NCBI GenBank assembly: GCA_017507385.1
Contig: JAFWAX010000036.1
Span: forward strand, 1-50,123
Direction of reading: 5' to 3'
Length of the DNA: 50,123 bases
DNA from: Bacteroidaceae bacterium
Lineage (GTDB): Bacteria > Bacteroidota > Bacteroidia > Bacteroidales > Bacteroidaceae
Part shown: one piece after another, positions 35,910 to 44,403 of the stretch
How the letters are laid out: each line of letters opens with the position of its first letter
Numbering within the stretch: position 1 is the stretch's first letter
Translations under genes and position numbers: made by a program
The notes under the pieces: generated by a model
Databases searched by the model: none
Told to the model about the DNA's origin: nothing
What the model saw: only the letters and a program-made list of their open reading frames with translations

Positions 35910-37140
35910 ACACTTCCATATATTTACGAGCCACAGCACTCTCGCTGTACGTGTCCATCACCTTCCTCCGCGCACACTCACTCAGCCTGTCATAGTCAGC
36001 ATTCAGCGCCCACACGATGCCATCAGCAAAATCCCCCGCATCCTTGTATTCAGCCACATAGCCATTCTCCCGATGGTCAATCATTTCAGGAATGCCGCCC
36101 ACCCTGAAACCAACACACGGCGTGCCACACGCCATCGACTCCATGATCGTGTTGGGCAGATTGTCCTGCAACGACGGAGTCACATACAAGTCCACCGCAT
36201 TATACAGCTGCACCATCCGCTTCGGGTCGCTCACATAGCTCACCGAAAACATTCGGAACGGCACCTTGCTGCGCACACGGTCAGCGTCACCGCCCACAAC
36301 CACCAGCGCCACCTTCTTCGCCAGCTGCTCGTCACGCTGCTTCATCAGCTGCAATGCCTCCGCCAGCAAGTCAAAGCCCTTCCGCTCATCCGTAATGCGC
36401 TGACAGCCAAACAGCAGCAGATACATATCCTTCGGCAGGCATAGCTCCTCCCTTGACTGCATCTTGTCCCTCACACAGAAAAAGTCCGTATCAATTGCAT
36501 TCGGAATATCCACAACACGCAATCCCCTTGCCAGACTCGATTTCCTCGCCATGTCAGCCATCCATCGGCTGCACCCCACAAACGTGATGCGCGCACCGCT
36601 ATAAATCTGCTGCTTCCGCAAGAACACACGCTGCGACAAGTCGCCCAGCAAACCTCCACCCAGCAAGCCGCACTCTCTGCACACATCCATATACTTCACA
36701 CAGTCGCCCGAATAATGGCACACCCCCGTGAAATACCACTGGTCGTGCAGCGTCACCACCACCTTCTTGCCCGAGCGCACCACCCTCTCCAGCGTATTCA
36801 GCGAAACAAACCCCTGATTTATCCAATGCAGATGCACCACATCCGCCCTTTCAAACTCAGGATGCTTCACAATGTCAAAGCCAATGTTGGCGATGTCAAC
36901 CTGAAACAGACCCTTCCGGCTGAAGTTGTTGGCAACAAAAATGCACAGCCTCTCCCACAGGAACTTGAAAGGCTGCGTCCAGCTCGACCCCACCGACAGC
37001 ACCGTCAGGCGGTCAGTCTGCTTGTCACGCACCAGCATCTTCGCCTTCACCCCGTTCCTCCTCAACGCCTGCATCAGACGGCTGGCAGCAATGGCAGCAC
37101 CGCCAATGCACTCAGATGTATTGACTATCAGAACCCGCAT
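35899..37140 (-). CDS. Glycosyltransferase family 4
   Basis: A 413-residue GT-B fold glycosyltransferase. N-terminal acceptor half starts MRVLIVNTSECIGGAAIAASR, with VVHLHWINQGF near residue 100, typical of exopolysaccharide GT4 enzymes. The donor half has LLLFGCQRITDERKGFDLL near 235 and the nucleotide-sugar motif SLQDNLPNTIMESMACGTP followed by VGFRVGGIPEMI. It is the first gene of a four-gene minus-strand unit (GT4, GT2, SulP, flavoprotein) and has a consensus promoter. Likely role: synthesis of a surface polysaccharide or O-antigen. The rest of such a locus is not here. Confidence 0.92.
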   Translation of the reverse strand: MRVLIVNTSECIGGAAIAASRLMQALRRNGVKAKMLVRDKQTDRLTVLSVGSSWTQPFKFLWERLCIFVANNFSRKGLFQVDIANIGFDIVKHPEFERADVVHLHWINQGFVSLNTLERVVRSGKKVVVTLHDQWYFTGVCHYSGDCVKYMDVCRECGLLGGGLLGDLSQRVFLRKQQIYSGARITFVGCSRWMADMARKSSLARGLRVVDIPNAIDTDFFCVRDKMQSREELCLPKDMYLLLFGCQRITDERKGFDLLAEALQLMKQRDEQLAKKVALVVVGGDADRVRSKVPFRMFSVSYVSDPKRMVQLYNAVDLYVTPSLQDNLPNTIMESMACGTPCVGFRVGGIPEMIDHRENGYVAEYKDAGDFADGIVWALNADYDRLSECARRKVMDTYSESAVARKYMEVYEN

Positions 37141-37179
37141 ATCACTCTTGCGATTTTATAATCTTTCCAAAAAACTGTA

Positions 37180-37211
37180 CAAAGTTAAACAATATAATCC
37201 ACAACCGCAAA
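37180..37211 (-). promoter_or_regulatory. Promoter of the GT4-GT2-SulP-flavoprotein unit
   Basis: On the minus strand TTTG (37211-37208) and TAACTTTG (37187-37180) are separated by exactly 20 bases, a full consensus match, 40 bases before the GT4 start. Confidence 0.78.
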
Positions 37212-37220
37212 ACACCGCCC

Positions 37221-37297
37221 AGTCAATTGTCAATTCGTCAATTTTTCAATTCGCTAAATTGTCAATTGTCAATTAACAATTATCAATTCGTTAATTT
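37221..37297. repeat. Low-complexity TCAATT-rich intergenic repeat
   Basis: Repeated variants of GTCAATTCGTCAATTTTTCAA and GTCAATTAACAATTATCAA fill this block. Shorter relatives (AATTGAGAATTGA-like) occur at 29466-29492 and 39815-39842, also between genes. Simple slippage-type repeats; no function assigned. Confidence 0.65.
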
Positions 37298-37344
37298 TTC
37301 AGAAAAAAATGAGCAGAAAACATGAAACATTCAAAAAAAAGCCC

Positions 37345-37352
37345 TACCTTTG
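37345..37352 (+). promoter_or_regulatory. -7 promoter element of tRNA-Asn
   Basis: TACCTTTG lies 32 bases before the first base of the mature tRNA. No clear -33 TTTG is seen. Confidence 0.55.
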
Positions 37353-37383
37353 CCACCGCTTTCCCACAAGAAAGCAAAAGACT

Positions 37384-37457
37384 GCTTCAGTAGCTCAGTT
37401 GGTTAGAGCACATGACTGTTAATCATGGGGTCGTTGGTTCAAGCCCATCCTGAAGCG
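37384..37457 (+). tRNA. tRNA-Asn (anticodon GTT)
   Basis: A complete cloverleaf can be drawn: acceptor GCTTCAG with CTGAAGC, D-stem GCTC/GAGC, anticodon stem CATGA/TCATG with loop CTGTTAA (anticodon GTT at 37418-37420), and T-loop TTCAAGC. The acceptor stem is perfect, and the discriminator is G. The T-stem GTTGG/CCATC has one T-T mismatch. CCA is not encoded. It has its own promoter and terminator. Confidence 0.95.
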
Positions 37458-37489
37458 CAAAAAAAGAGGGATGATTCTCTCTTTTTTTT
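37458..37489 (+). terminator. Terminator after tRNA-Asn
   Basis: AAAAAAAGAGGGA pairs with TCTCTCTTTTTTT (one G-T pair) around the four-base loop TGAT, giving a strong stem ending in a T run directly after the tRNA. Confidence 0.8.
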
Positions 37490-37505
37490 GTTGTCGGCTG
37501 TTATA

Positions 37506-37705
37506 TTAACGTAAGCTCGACGAATTCGCACAAAGCATGCCGTTCCCTGCGTGTCCACCGTTCGCATAATATTTAAAACACCGTGTTTGAAATATTTCGT
37601 AGGCGGTGTTTGAAATATTATGCGAACGGTGGATGCTGAAACAACGGGAATCTTATTTTTGTTCAAATCGATTCATGCGCTTTCAATTCGTCGAATTCAC
37701 GTTAA
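37506..37705. repeat. 200-bp nested inverted-repeat element
   Basis: Outer arms TTAACGTAAGCTCGACGAAT(T) at 37506-37526 and its complement at 37685-37705 agree at 18 of 21 positions. Inner arms of 29 bases at 37555-37583 and 37604-37632 agree at 28 of 29, around a 20-base centre; GTGTTTGAAATATT occurs twice near the centre as a direct repeat. There is no transposase. The right end is also a copy of the dispersed repeat at 140-197. It looks like a small non-autonomous element or a structured intergenic repeat. Confidence 0.8.
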
Positions 37706-37710
37706 ATAAA
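37649..37710 (+). repeat. Dispersed intergenic repeat, copy 2
   Basis: AATCTTATTTTTGTTCAAAT followed by CGATTCATGCGC, TTTCAATTCGTCGAATTC and ACGTTAAATAA. It matches 140-197 almost end to end. It forms the right side of the nested inverted-repeat element. Confidence 0.75.
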
Positions 37711-38017
37711 AAGTCGAATCTTGGCTGTATTTATTGCAGAAGTTCCCTTTCTCACATTTTCTGTGATTTCAGTGTTTCTGCGAGAAAATCAAATATCCCG
37801 ATTACAAATATACATGGTTTTGAAGGAATGGCAATGAAAGAGGTGTGGACATTTTTGTTTTTCCGTAAGCCACTATGAATAAGAGGATTAGGTATTAAAA
37901 CTCATAAAGAAACGACAAGGGAGGTGTGGACAACTCATCATTTTTTGTACATTTTTTCCGATTAGCCGACACCTGGATGGGTAAATTTCTTTTTTCAGCA
38001 GAAATAATGATTCAACT

Positions 38018-38291
38018 TTCTGAGAAGTTAAGAAGTCAGAAGTTAAAAAGTAGTTAAGTAGTTAAGCCAATACCTGGAGTCGGCAGGCTATGTCTGAAAG
38101 AACAAACGGCTTAACTTCTGTCCGCAGGACGAGCGTAGCGATAACTACTTAACTACAAAGTTCTGAAGAAGCTAAGAAGTCAGAAGTTAAGCCGATACCT
38201 GATGCCCCAAGCCATGTCCGAAAATCCAACAGCACAACATCCGTCCCCTAACTTCCCTTAACTCCTTTCAAAATAGCTCCTTAACTACAAA
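38018..38291. repeat. Diverged tandem duplication of about 140 bp
   Basis: Copy A (38018-38160) and copy B (38161-38291) both begin TTCTGA-AGAAG-TAAGAAG, continue through AGTCAGAAGTTAA and AGCC-ATACCTG, and end CTTAACTACAAA. Copy A carries an extra perfect 15-bp inverted repeat, GTAGTTAAGTAGTTA at 38050-38064 and its complement at 38142-38156. A third short relative, AGCCGACACCTGGATG, lies at 37963-37978. No open frame follows the repeat units. Confidence 0.7.
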
Positions 38292-38300
38292 AATTTAAAT

Positions 38301-38331
38301 AGCTGCTAATTTGTCGGACTCCCGTTAAATT
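38301..38331 (+). repeat. Dispersed intergenic repeat, copy 3 (short, diverged)
   Basis: AGCTGCTAATTTGTCGGACT followed by CCCGTTAAATTA aligns with the 3' half of copies 1 and 2 with several substitutions. It ends within the trkH stop codon. Confidence 0.5.
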
Positions 38332-39811
38332 ATTTCTTCCAGAATCCGCGTGTGCAGAGGATGGCGATGGGGAAAATTTCGAGACGGCCTATGAGCATGA
38401 GGATGGAGCAGACGAACTTGGCGAAGGGGTTGAGTATGGCCCATGAGTTGACGGGTCCGTAATACCCCATGCCGGGACCGACGTTGCTGATGCTTGACAT
38501 GGCTATGCCAAAGGCTTCATAGTAATCGAAATCGGGATGCACATCATTGGGGGAGACTCCACTTAGGGCGAGGAGGAATGCGCCAAGGAAGAGGGCGCAG
38601 ACGAAGAGTGCCATGAATCCCAGAAGGGTCTGTACAATATTGGCCGAGACAATGTTGTCGTTGATTCTCACGGGGATGACTGCACGGGGATGGAGGATGC
38701 GGGTGAATTCATTTTTCAGCACTCGATAGATGATGCTCAAACGTATGCACTTGACTCCGCCGCTGGTGCTGCCGGAACAGGCTCCTGCAAACATGACGAA
38801 GAGGAGGACGGGCATGAGCTGAACGGGCCAGAGAGTGTAATCGACGGTGGCAAGTCCTGTGGTGGTCTGCAAGGAGATGACGGTGAAGAGGCTCTGCCGC
38901 AGCGAGTACTCTATGCCATGCGCAGGGTCTTCTATTATCAGCACAATGGCACAGATGAACGATGCGCCCAGGGCGATGATGAGGTAGGTGCGCAGTTCTA
39001 TGTCTATGAAGAACTTTCTGATTTTGCCTTTGAGGATGGTATAATATATTAATGTGTAGTTGACTCCCGATGCGAACATGAAGAAGATGAGCACGTATTC
39101 GATGGCTGGAGAGTGGTAGTAGTCGCCCAGAAGGGCTGAATGCGTGCCATATCCTCCTGTTGCCGTTGTGCAGAGGGAGTAGTTGACGGCATCGAACATG
39201 GGCATTCCGCAGGCGGTCAACGAGAGGATGCAGAGCAGGGTGAGGGCAATATAGACTCCGCCTATCCAGCGGACTGCGATGGAGATGCGCGGATGCACCT
39301 TGTCGTGCATGGGTCCTGTGGATTCTGCGGCAAAGAGCTTGACTTCTCCTATGCCGAAGGCTGGCAGTATGGCTATGGTAAAGAATACAATTCCTATACC
39401 GCCTATCCATTGGGTGAGGCTTCGCCAGAAGAGGATGCCGCGAGGCATGGTGTCCAGATTGTCTATGATGGTTGCGCCTGTGCTGGTAAATCCTGACATC
39501 GCCTCGAAAAATGCGCTGGCTACATCTGGCACATGATTGCCGAGCAGGAATGGGAGCATGCCGATAAGGGTGAAAACAATCCAGATGGAGGAGACGACGA
39601 TGTAGCCATCTTTGCGTCCCATCGTTTTGCCGGCATTTCGGCCCAGCAACACGCACACGCCTCCCATGAACAGGGCTATCAGGACGGGCAGGGCGAACTC
39701 TTTCGTCCCCTCATCGTATATCCAGCTGACGAACTGGCACAGGGTCAGGAGTCCTGCCTCGACGAAGAGGAGGAATCCCATGATGCGTGCTATGAGTCTC
39801 CAGTTGAGCAT
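38330..39811 (-). CDS. trkH: TrkH family potassium uptake protein
   Basis: Membrane subunit of the Trk K+ uptake system, 493 residues. Four pore-loop repeats carry the selectivity-filter Gly: FTSTGATIIDNL near residue 110, TATGGYGTHSALL near 215, TTTGLATVDYTL near 315, and SNVGPGMGYYG near 435. About ten or more hydrophobic segments flank them. It lies downstream of trkA in the same direction with 136 bases between, so both subunits of the transporter may be cotranscribed after dxs. Confidence 0.94.
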   Translation of the reverse strand: MLNWRLIARIMGFLLFVEAGLLTLCQFVSWIYDEGTKEFALPVLIALFMGGVCVLLGRNAGKTMGRKDGYIVVSSIWIVFTLIGMLPFLLGNHVPDVASAFFEAMSGFTSTGATIIDNLDTMPRGILFWRSLTQWIGGIGIVFFTIAILPAFGIGEVKLFAAESTGPMHDKVHPRISIAVRWIGGVYIALTLLCILSLTACGMPMFDAVNYSLCTTATGGYGTHSALLGDYYHSPAIEYVLIFFMFASGVNYTLIYYTILKGKIRKFFIDIELRTYLIIALGASFICAIVLIIEDPAHGIEYSLRQSLFTVISLQTTTGLATVDYTLWPVQLMPVLLFVMFAGACSGSTSGGVKCIRLSIIYRVLKNEFTRILHPRAVIPVRINDNIVSANIVQTLLGFMALFVCALFLGAFLLALSGVSPNDVHPDFDYYEAFGIAMSSISNVGPGMGYYGPVNSWAILNPFAKFVCSILMLIGRLEIFPIAILCTRGFWKK

Positions 39812-39947
39812 TTAACGAATTGAGAATTGATAATTGAAAATTGGGTTTGACGGCGGGGCGGTTGTGCGGTGGACGGTTGACCGAAAGACCTGAAACCGTT
39901 CTGCGCAGCGACCTGATGACCGTTGGTAGATAATCGGGGGCTTTTCT

Positions 39948-41330
39948 TTACTTAAAAAACTTGTCTAACAATTTCAATGTGTTGCCGATACAGAACACAA
40001 CGACCTTGTCGCCTGCCTGAAGCTGTGTCTGACCATTCACGAGCATGGATTTTCCTTCACGGGACATTCCTCCGATGTTCACGCCTCTCGGGAAGTTTAG
40101 CTCCATGACTTTCTTCTTGGTGACTTTTGAACCTGACTTGACGATGAATTCTGCCACATCAGCATTGCCAATGGCAAGCATCTTCACGTTGTCAACATCT
40201 CCTTTCAGCAGCATGCGGTAGATGTGGCTGGCGGCAATAATCTTCTTGTTGATGATGGTGCCGATGTCAAGATCATTTGCCATATCGAAATAGTCGAGAT
40301 TCTCCACCTGCGCTATCGTCTTGCGGATGCCTCTTCTGCGTGCTGCCACACAGGCAAGTATGTTCTGCTGGTCGTTGTCAGTCAATGCAATAAGAGCCTC
40401 AGTATTGCCATAGCCTTCATCATTCAGCAGATCCATGTCGTAGCCTTCACCCTCGAGAATCATGGTCTTTGGAGAAACAAGCGAGAGCAATTTCTCTATG
40501 CGCTTGGGGTCTGGCTCAACCATTTTCACGCCATGGTGCATCGCATTCAGTTTCCAGCTCGCACGCACAGACAGTTTTCCACCGCCAATGAGCAGGCTGT
40601 TTTCCACCGCCGGATAATCATCTTTTCCCGTCAAATGGCGGATTTCCTCGAGATTTTCCTTGGTGGTCATGAAGAAGACCAGGTCGCGAGGAAGAATCTT
40701 CTCGTCTCCGTGTGGGCTGATTGTCTCGCTGTTTCGCTTGATGGCCACCACATGGAAGTTATGTCCATGCTTCATGCCGATTTCCTTCAATGTATATCCC
40801 ACCAGCTGATTGTCCTTATTGCTGATTTCCTTGTCATAAATGGGATGTGCGTCGTGCATTTTCACGCTCAGCAGCAGCAATTCTCCTGCATTGAATTCCC
40901 AAAGCTGACGCACCCAGCTATAACGCGAACTCGCTGCAATATCTTCGGCAGCCAGCAGTTCGGGATAAATCAGCGACTCTATGCCCATGCGCTTGAACAA
41001 TTCCAGATTTTCGGGCTTCATGTACTCATAGTTATCCACCCTCGCCACACTCTTCTTCGCTCCCAGCTGCTTGGCAAGCATCGCACAGATGAGATTCTCG
41101 CTTTCGTTAGGAGTGACGGCAATGAAAAGGTCTGCACGATTCACTTCGGCATCCTTCAGCCCCTGAATAGACGAGGGCTGCCTCACCAGCGCCATAATGT
41201 CCAAGTCGTTGCTCAACCGATGCAGCCTGCTTTCGTCTGCATCAATCAGCACCACGTCCTGATGGTCGTTCGAGAGCATCCTTGCCAGATGCGTCCCCAC
41301 GGCTCCTGCTCCTGCAATCACAATCTTCAT
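39948..41330 (-). CDS. trkA: Trk potassium transporter NAD-binding subunit TrkA
   Basis: Cytoplasmic gating subunit of the Trk system, 460 residues, with duplicated RCK units. The first NAD-binding loop is [19 protein letters not shown] with the ribose-binding acidic residue in [11 protein letters not shown]. The second Rossmann domain starts [16 protein letters not shown] near residue 235, in which the glycine pattern is less canonical. Each is followed by a TrkA_C domain. The start overlaps the dxs stop by four bases (ATGA), so it is translationally coupled to dxs. The partner membrane subunit TrkH is the next gene. Confidence 0.95.
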   Translation of the reverse strand: MKIVIAGAGAVGTHLARMLSNDHQDVVLIDADESRLHRLSNDLDIMALVRQPSSIQGLKDAEVNRADLFIAVTPNESENLICAMLAKQLGAKKSVARVDNYEYMKPENLELFKRMGIESLIYPELLAAEDIAASSRYSWVRQLWEFNAGELLLLSVKMHDAHPIYDKEISNKDNQLVGYTLKEIGMKHGHNFHVVAIKRNSETISPHGDEKILPRDLVFFMTTKENLEEIRHLTGKDDYPAVENSLLIGGGKLSVRASWKLNAMHHGVKMVEPDPKRIEKLLSLVSPKTMILEGEGYDMDLLNDEGYGNTEALIALTDNDQQNILACVAARRRGIRKTIAQVENLDYFDMANDLDIGTIINKKIIAASHIYRMLLKGDVDNVKMLAIGNADVAEFIVKSGSKVTKKKVMELNFPRGVNIGGMSREGKSMLVNGQTQLQAGDKVVVFCIGNTLKLLDKFFK

Positions 41331-43240
41331 GACAGTATTTCTGCTATGCTCTTGGCATCCATGTGACAGGCGTGTCTCAGCTCAGCAACGGTGCCATGTG
41401 TGACAAACTCGTCGGGAATACCAATGCGTTTCACTTCTATCTGATAGCCATGCTCGGCAAAGAACTCCAGCACTGCACTGCCTAATCCACCAGCCAATGA
41501 GCCATCTTCCACTGTTACGACCTTCTTGAAACTCCGTCCTACTTCATGCAGCAAATCCTCATCTATCGGTTTCAAGAAACGCATATCGTAGTGGGCTATG
41601 TTCAACGGCGCTTCCGGATGTGCACGCAATGATTCCAATTCCGCTATTGCTATGGCTTTCTGCGCTTCAATGCCAATAGGTCCAAGGCTCAGCACGGCTA
41701 TGCCTTCACCTTCCTTCAACTTGCGTCCCTTGCCCACAGGGAGTTCCTCGAAATCACATTTCCAATCTACGGTATTGCCGCTGCCGCGAGGGTAGCGAAT
41801 CACGAAAGTTCCCTTCTCTGGCAGCTGTGCCGTGTACATCATGTTGCGCAACTCTGGTTCATTCAGCGGCGAAGCAATTGTCAGGTTTGGTATCGGACGC
41901 AGAAATGCAAGGTCGTATGCGCCATGATGAGTTGAGCCATCCTCGCCCACTAAACCTGCCCGGTCAAGGCATAGCACCATATTGAGGCGCATGGTTGCTG
42001 CATCATGTATGATATTGTCGTATGCCCTCTGCATGAACGACGAATAGATGTTGCAGAATGGCATCAAGCCGTCTTTTGCCAAACCTCCCGAAAATGTCAC
42101 GGCATGCCCTTCTGCGATGCCCACGTCAAACACGCGAGTCGGCAACGCATTCATCATGATGTTCATCGAGCATCCTGTAGGCATAGCGGGGGTTACTCCC
42201 ACTATATTGGGATTCTGCTGCGCCAGTTCGAGCAGCGTATGTCCAAACACATCCTGAAACTTCGGTGGACACGGCTTGCCGTCGTTAGAGTCGAGACGTT
42301 CGCCCGACTCGTAGTCGAACTTCCCGGGAGCATGCCATACAGTCGCATTCTCCTCAGCAGGTGCATAGCCTTTTCCCTTCTTGGTGTGAATGTGCAGGAT
42401 TTTAGGTCCCTGCATGTCTTTGATGGCAGTCAGAGTGCGCACCAGTTCCACAACGTCGTTGCCCTCCGTCGGCCCGAAGTAGCGGATGTCCATTCCCTCA
42501 AAGATATTCTGCTGTCGAGTGAGCACAGACTTCACGCTGTTGTTGAAACGGATGATACCCTTGCGCCGCTTCTCGTTCAGGATGCCCCAATCGAAAAGCT
42601 TGCGGGATATTTTATAGCGAATGTTATTGTAAGTCGAGTTTGTGGTGAGCTGCAACAAATATTGTCTCATACCTCCCACACTGTTGTCTATAGACATGTT
42701 GTTGTCGTTCAGTACAATCAGCATGTCATTCGGAGTGCTCGCTGTATTGTTGATGCCCTCAAAAGCCAATCCGCCGCTCAACGCTCCATCCCCTATCACC
42801 GCAACCACTTTTCTTTTCTCACCTTTCAATTTAGCAGCCACAGCCATGCCTAAGGCTGCCGAGATAGAGTTGCTGGCATGTCCGCAGCAGAATGTGTCGT
42901 ACTCGCTTTCGTCTGGATGAGGGAAAGGCTTGAGGCCGTTGAACTTGCGATTCGTGCAGAACTTGTCACGCCTGCCTGTCAGAATCTTGTGACCGTATGC
43001 CTGATGCCCCACATCCCACACAATCCTGTCATTAGGTGTGTCAAATACATAATGCAAGGCGACTGTCAGTTCCACCACGCCCAAGCTTGATGCAAGATGT
43101 CCCGGATTGATAGAAAGTTCTTCAATGATGTCTCGCCGCAGCTCGTCACACACAGCAGGCAACTCTTCCACTTCCAGCTTGCGGAGGTTTTCGGGATAGT
43201 CAATTCTTGTCAAATATTTGTATTCACTTTTATCTCCCAT
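41327..43240 (-). CDS. dxs: 1-deoxy-D-xylulose-5-phosphate synthase
   Basis: First enzyme of the MEP isoprenoid pathway, condensing pyruvate and glyceraldehyde 3-phosphate with thiamine diphosphate. The chosen start [16 protein letters not shown] gives 637 residues, the usual length; the frame extends 36 codons further, but a -7 element overlaps that extension. Motifs: [17 protein letters not shown] near residue 80, the thiamine-binding [16 protein letters not shown] near 150 ending in [27 protein letters not shown] near 425, and IRYPRG near 485. It is the first gene of dxs-trkA-trkH. Confidence 0.96.
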   Translation of the reverse strand: MGDKSEYKYLTRIDYPENLRKLEVEELPAVCDELRRDIIEELSINPGHLASSLGVVELTVALHYVFDTPNDRIVWDVGHQAYGHKILTGRRDKFCTNRKFNGLKPFPHPDESEYDTFCCGHASNSISAALGMAVAAKLKGEKRKVVAVIGDGALSGGLAFEGINNTASTPNDMLIVLNDNNMSIDNSVGGMRQYLLQLTTNSTYNNIRYKISRKLFDWGILNEKRRKGIIRFNNSVKSVLTRQQNIFEGMDIRYFGPTEGNDVVELVRTLTAIKDMQGPKILHIHTKKGKGYAPAEENATVWHAPGKFDYESGERLDSNDGKPCPPKFQDVFGHTLLELAQQNPNIVGVTPAMPTGCSMNIMMNALPTRVFDVGIAEGHAVTFSGGLAKDGLMPFCNIYSSFMQRAYDNIIHDAATMRLNMVLCLDRAGLVGEDGSTHHGAYDLAFLRPIPNLTIASPLNEPELRNMMYTAQLPEKGTFVIRYPRGSGNTVDWKCDFEELPVGKGRKLKEGEGIAVLSLGPIGIEAQKAIAIAELESLRAHPEAPLNIAHYDMRFLKPIDEDLLHEVGRSFKKVVTVEDGSLAGGLGSAVLEFFAEHGYQIEVKRIGIPDEFVTHGTVAELRHACHMDAKSIAEILS

Positions 43241-43335
43241 AGATTGACATAAGTCGGGAACGTCAGCTTGAAAAAAAGGAAAGCTCCCCGTTGATTTTCT
43301 CGCATTATTGTCCCTTGATACTTCAAAAGAATATG

Positions 43336-43343
43336 CAAAATTA
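43336..43343 (-). promoter_or_regulatory. -7 promoter element of dxs-trkA-trkH
   Basis: TAATTTTG on the minus strand about 95 bases before the chosen dxs start; a TTTG on minus at 43369-43366 could be the -33 element with a slightly long 22-base spacer. Confidence 0.45.
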
Positions 43344-43454
43344 AGCATTTTTTCTCAAGATGTACCAAAAAAGGCGAAAATCTTTGTTTTCATTCTCCTT
43401 TTGGGTCAAAATGTACAAAAGGGTGTCCCATTGACTGCATTTTTGTGCATATTG

Positions 43455-43485
43455 TTTGTTTTTTTAACAAAACTTCATAACTTTG
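43455..43485 (+). promoter_or_regulatory. Promoter of the small outer-membrane barrel gene
   Basis: TTTG at 43455-43458 and TAACTTTG at 43478-43485 with a 19-base spacer match the consensus and leave a leader of about 95 bases. Confidence 0.75.
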
Positions 43486-43586
43486 CGACGTTTTCAGATG
43501 GAGGGGATTCCGAAAAACTCCATGCTGAAAGTAAAAATCTAACAAATCTAACAGAGTAGGATTTATTAATTCTTTTAAAAACTATT

Positions 43587-44129
43587 ATGAAAAAAATTAT
43601 TCTTTCTGCACTTGTGGCAATTGTGTCTCTCACAGCAAACGCTCAGTTCTGGGCTGGAGGTCAAGTAGGTTTCAATACATCAAAGACTACCATTGACGGA
43701 AATGAACTAGACAAAGCTAACACATTCACTCTCATTCCTGAAATAGGTTACAAGCTCAACGACAATTGGGACATCGCAGTAGCCATTGGATATGCACACC
43801 AAAGCGGAAAAGGCATGTCAAGCGTCAACGGATTGGCTATCAACCCATACGCTCGCTATACGTTTGCTAAGTGCGGCGATGTTTCTTTCTTCGCTGACGG
43901 CGGTTTCATCTACGCATTCAGACACGAAAGTGGAGTGGAAGATAACACCAATACATGGGGAATCTCTATCAAGCCAGGTCTTTCTTATGCCATCAGCGAA
44001 AAAATTTCTCTCGTTGCACACGTTGGAAATCTCGGATGGTCTTTCGCAAAGCAGGGTGATGTCAAGACTAACGAATTCGACATCAACGTGACTAACGCTA
44101 TCACATTCGGAGCATACGTAAGCTTCTAA
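43587..44129 (+). CDS. Small outer-membrane beta-barrel protein (OmpW/opacity-like fold)
   Basis: A 180-residue protein with a signal peptide (residues 1-19, ending ANAQ) followed by about eight amphipathic strands: FWAGGQVGFNTSKTTI, FTLIPEIGYKLNDNWDIAVAIGYAH (read in two parts), YARYTFAKCGDVSFFADGGF, and ISLVAHVGNLGWSFA. The last residue is Phe (TFGAYVSF), the usual barrel signal. The length suggests an eight-stranded barrel of the OMP_b-brl type. A single-gene unit with a consensus promoter and a strong terminator. Ligand or role unknown. Confidence 0.87.
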   Translation: MKKIILSALVAIVSLTANAQFWAGGQVGFNTSKTTIDGNELDKANTFTLIPEIGYKLNDNWDIAVAIGYAHQSGKGMSSVNGLAINPYARYTFAKCGDVSFFADGGFIYAFRHESGVEDNTNTWGISIKPGLSYAISEKISLVAHVGNLGWSFAKQGDVKTNEFDINVTNAITFGAYVSF

Positions 44130-44147
44130 TTATCAAAATATAAATCA

Positions 44148-44177
44148 GCAAAAGGGTCGGCATGCCGACCCTTTTGC
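44148..44177 (+). terminator. Terminator after the outer-membrane barrel gene
   Basis: The 30-base sequence from 44148 to 44177 is a perfect palindrome with arms GCAAAAGGGTCGGCA and its complement. The stem GGGTCGG/CCGACCC followed by TTTT makes a strong terminator, possibly active in both directions. Confidence 0.88.
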
Positions 44178-44370
44178 ATAATATGCAGTTAACCGTACCC
44201 TCAAATGCGGGTTATGAGAGAAAAACAAATCACCATGTTCACGTTGGCAAACGCTGCTGAGCTGCATGAGCAACACACGACAATCAACCCAAACATTCCC
44301 CTTCCGACTTAATTTTGTCAGAATGAAGCAATTTGTCAGTCCTTGCCACCGATATGTCAGCTAAAAGTTG

Positions 44371-44378
44371 TATCTTTG
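44371..44378 (+). promoter_or_regulatory. -7 promoter element of metG
   Basis: TATCTTTG 25 bases before the metG ATG at 44404. It lies inside the longer open frame that begins at 44368, so the ATG at 44404 is the supported start. Confidence 0.65.
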
Positions 44379-44403
44379 TCGCCAAAAACATAAAATACAG
44401 ATT

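Larger units (their letters stand above)
37490..38329. other. Repeat-rich noncoding region between tRNA-Asn and trkH
   Basis: No convincing gene in these 840 bases. The plus frame at 37606-37878 has no recognisable sequence and begins inside an inverted repeat. The region is built from a nested inverted-repeat element (37506-37705), an unassigned stretch (37711-38017), a duplicated block (38018-38291), and a short repeat copy at the trkH stop (38301-38331). Confidence 0.7.

Noticed and set aside
37221-37297. A CRISPR-like array suggested by the repeated TCAATT motifs
   Set aside because: Repeat units are too short and irregular, there are no spacers of constant length, and no cas genes are present in the window.
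37606-37878. A 90-codon plus-strand frame after tRNA-Asn
   Set aside because: It starts inside the nested inverted repeat and has no recognisable sequence. It is more likely chance.
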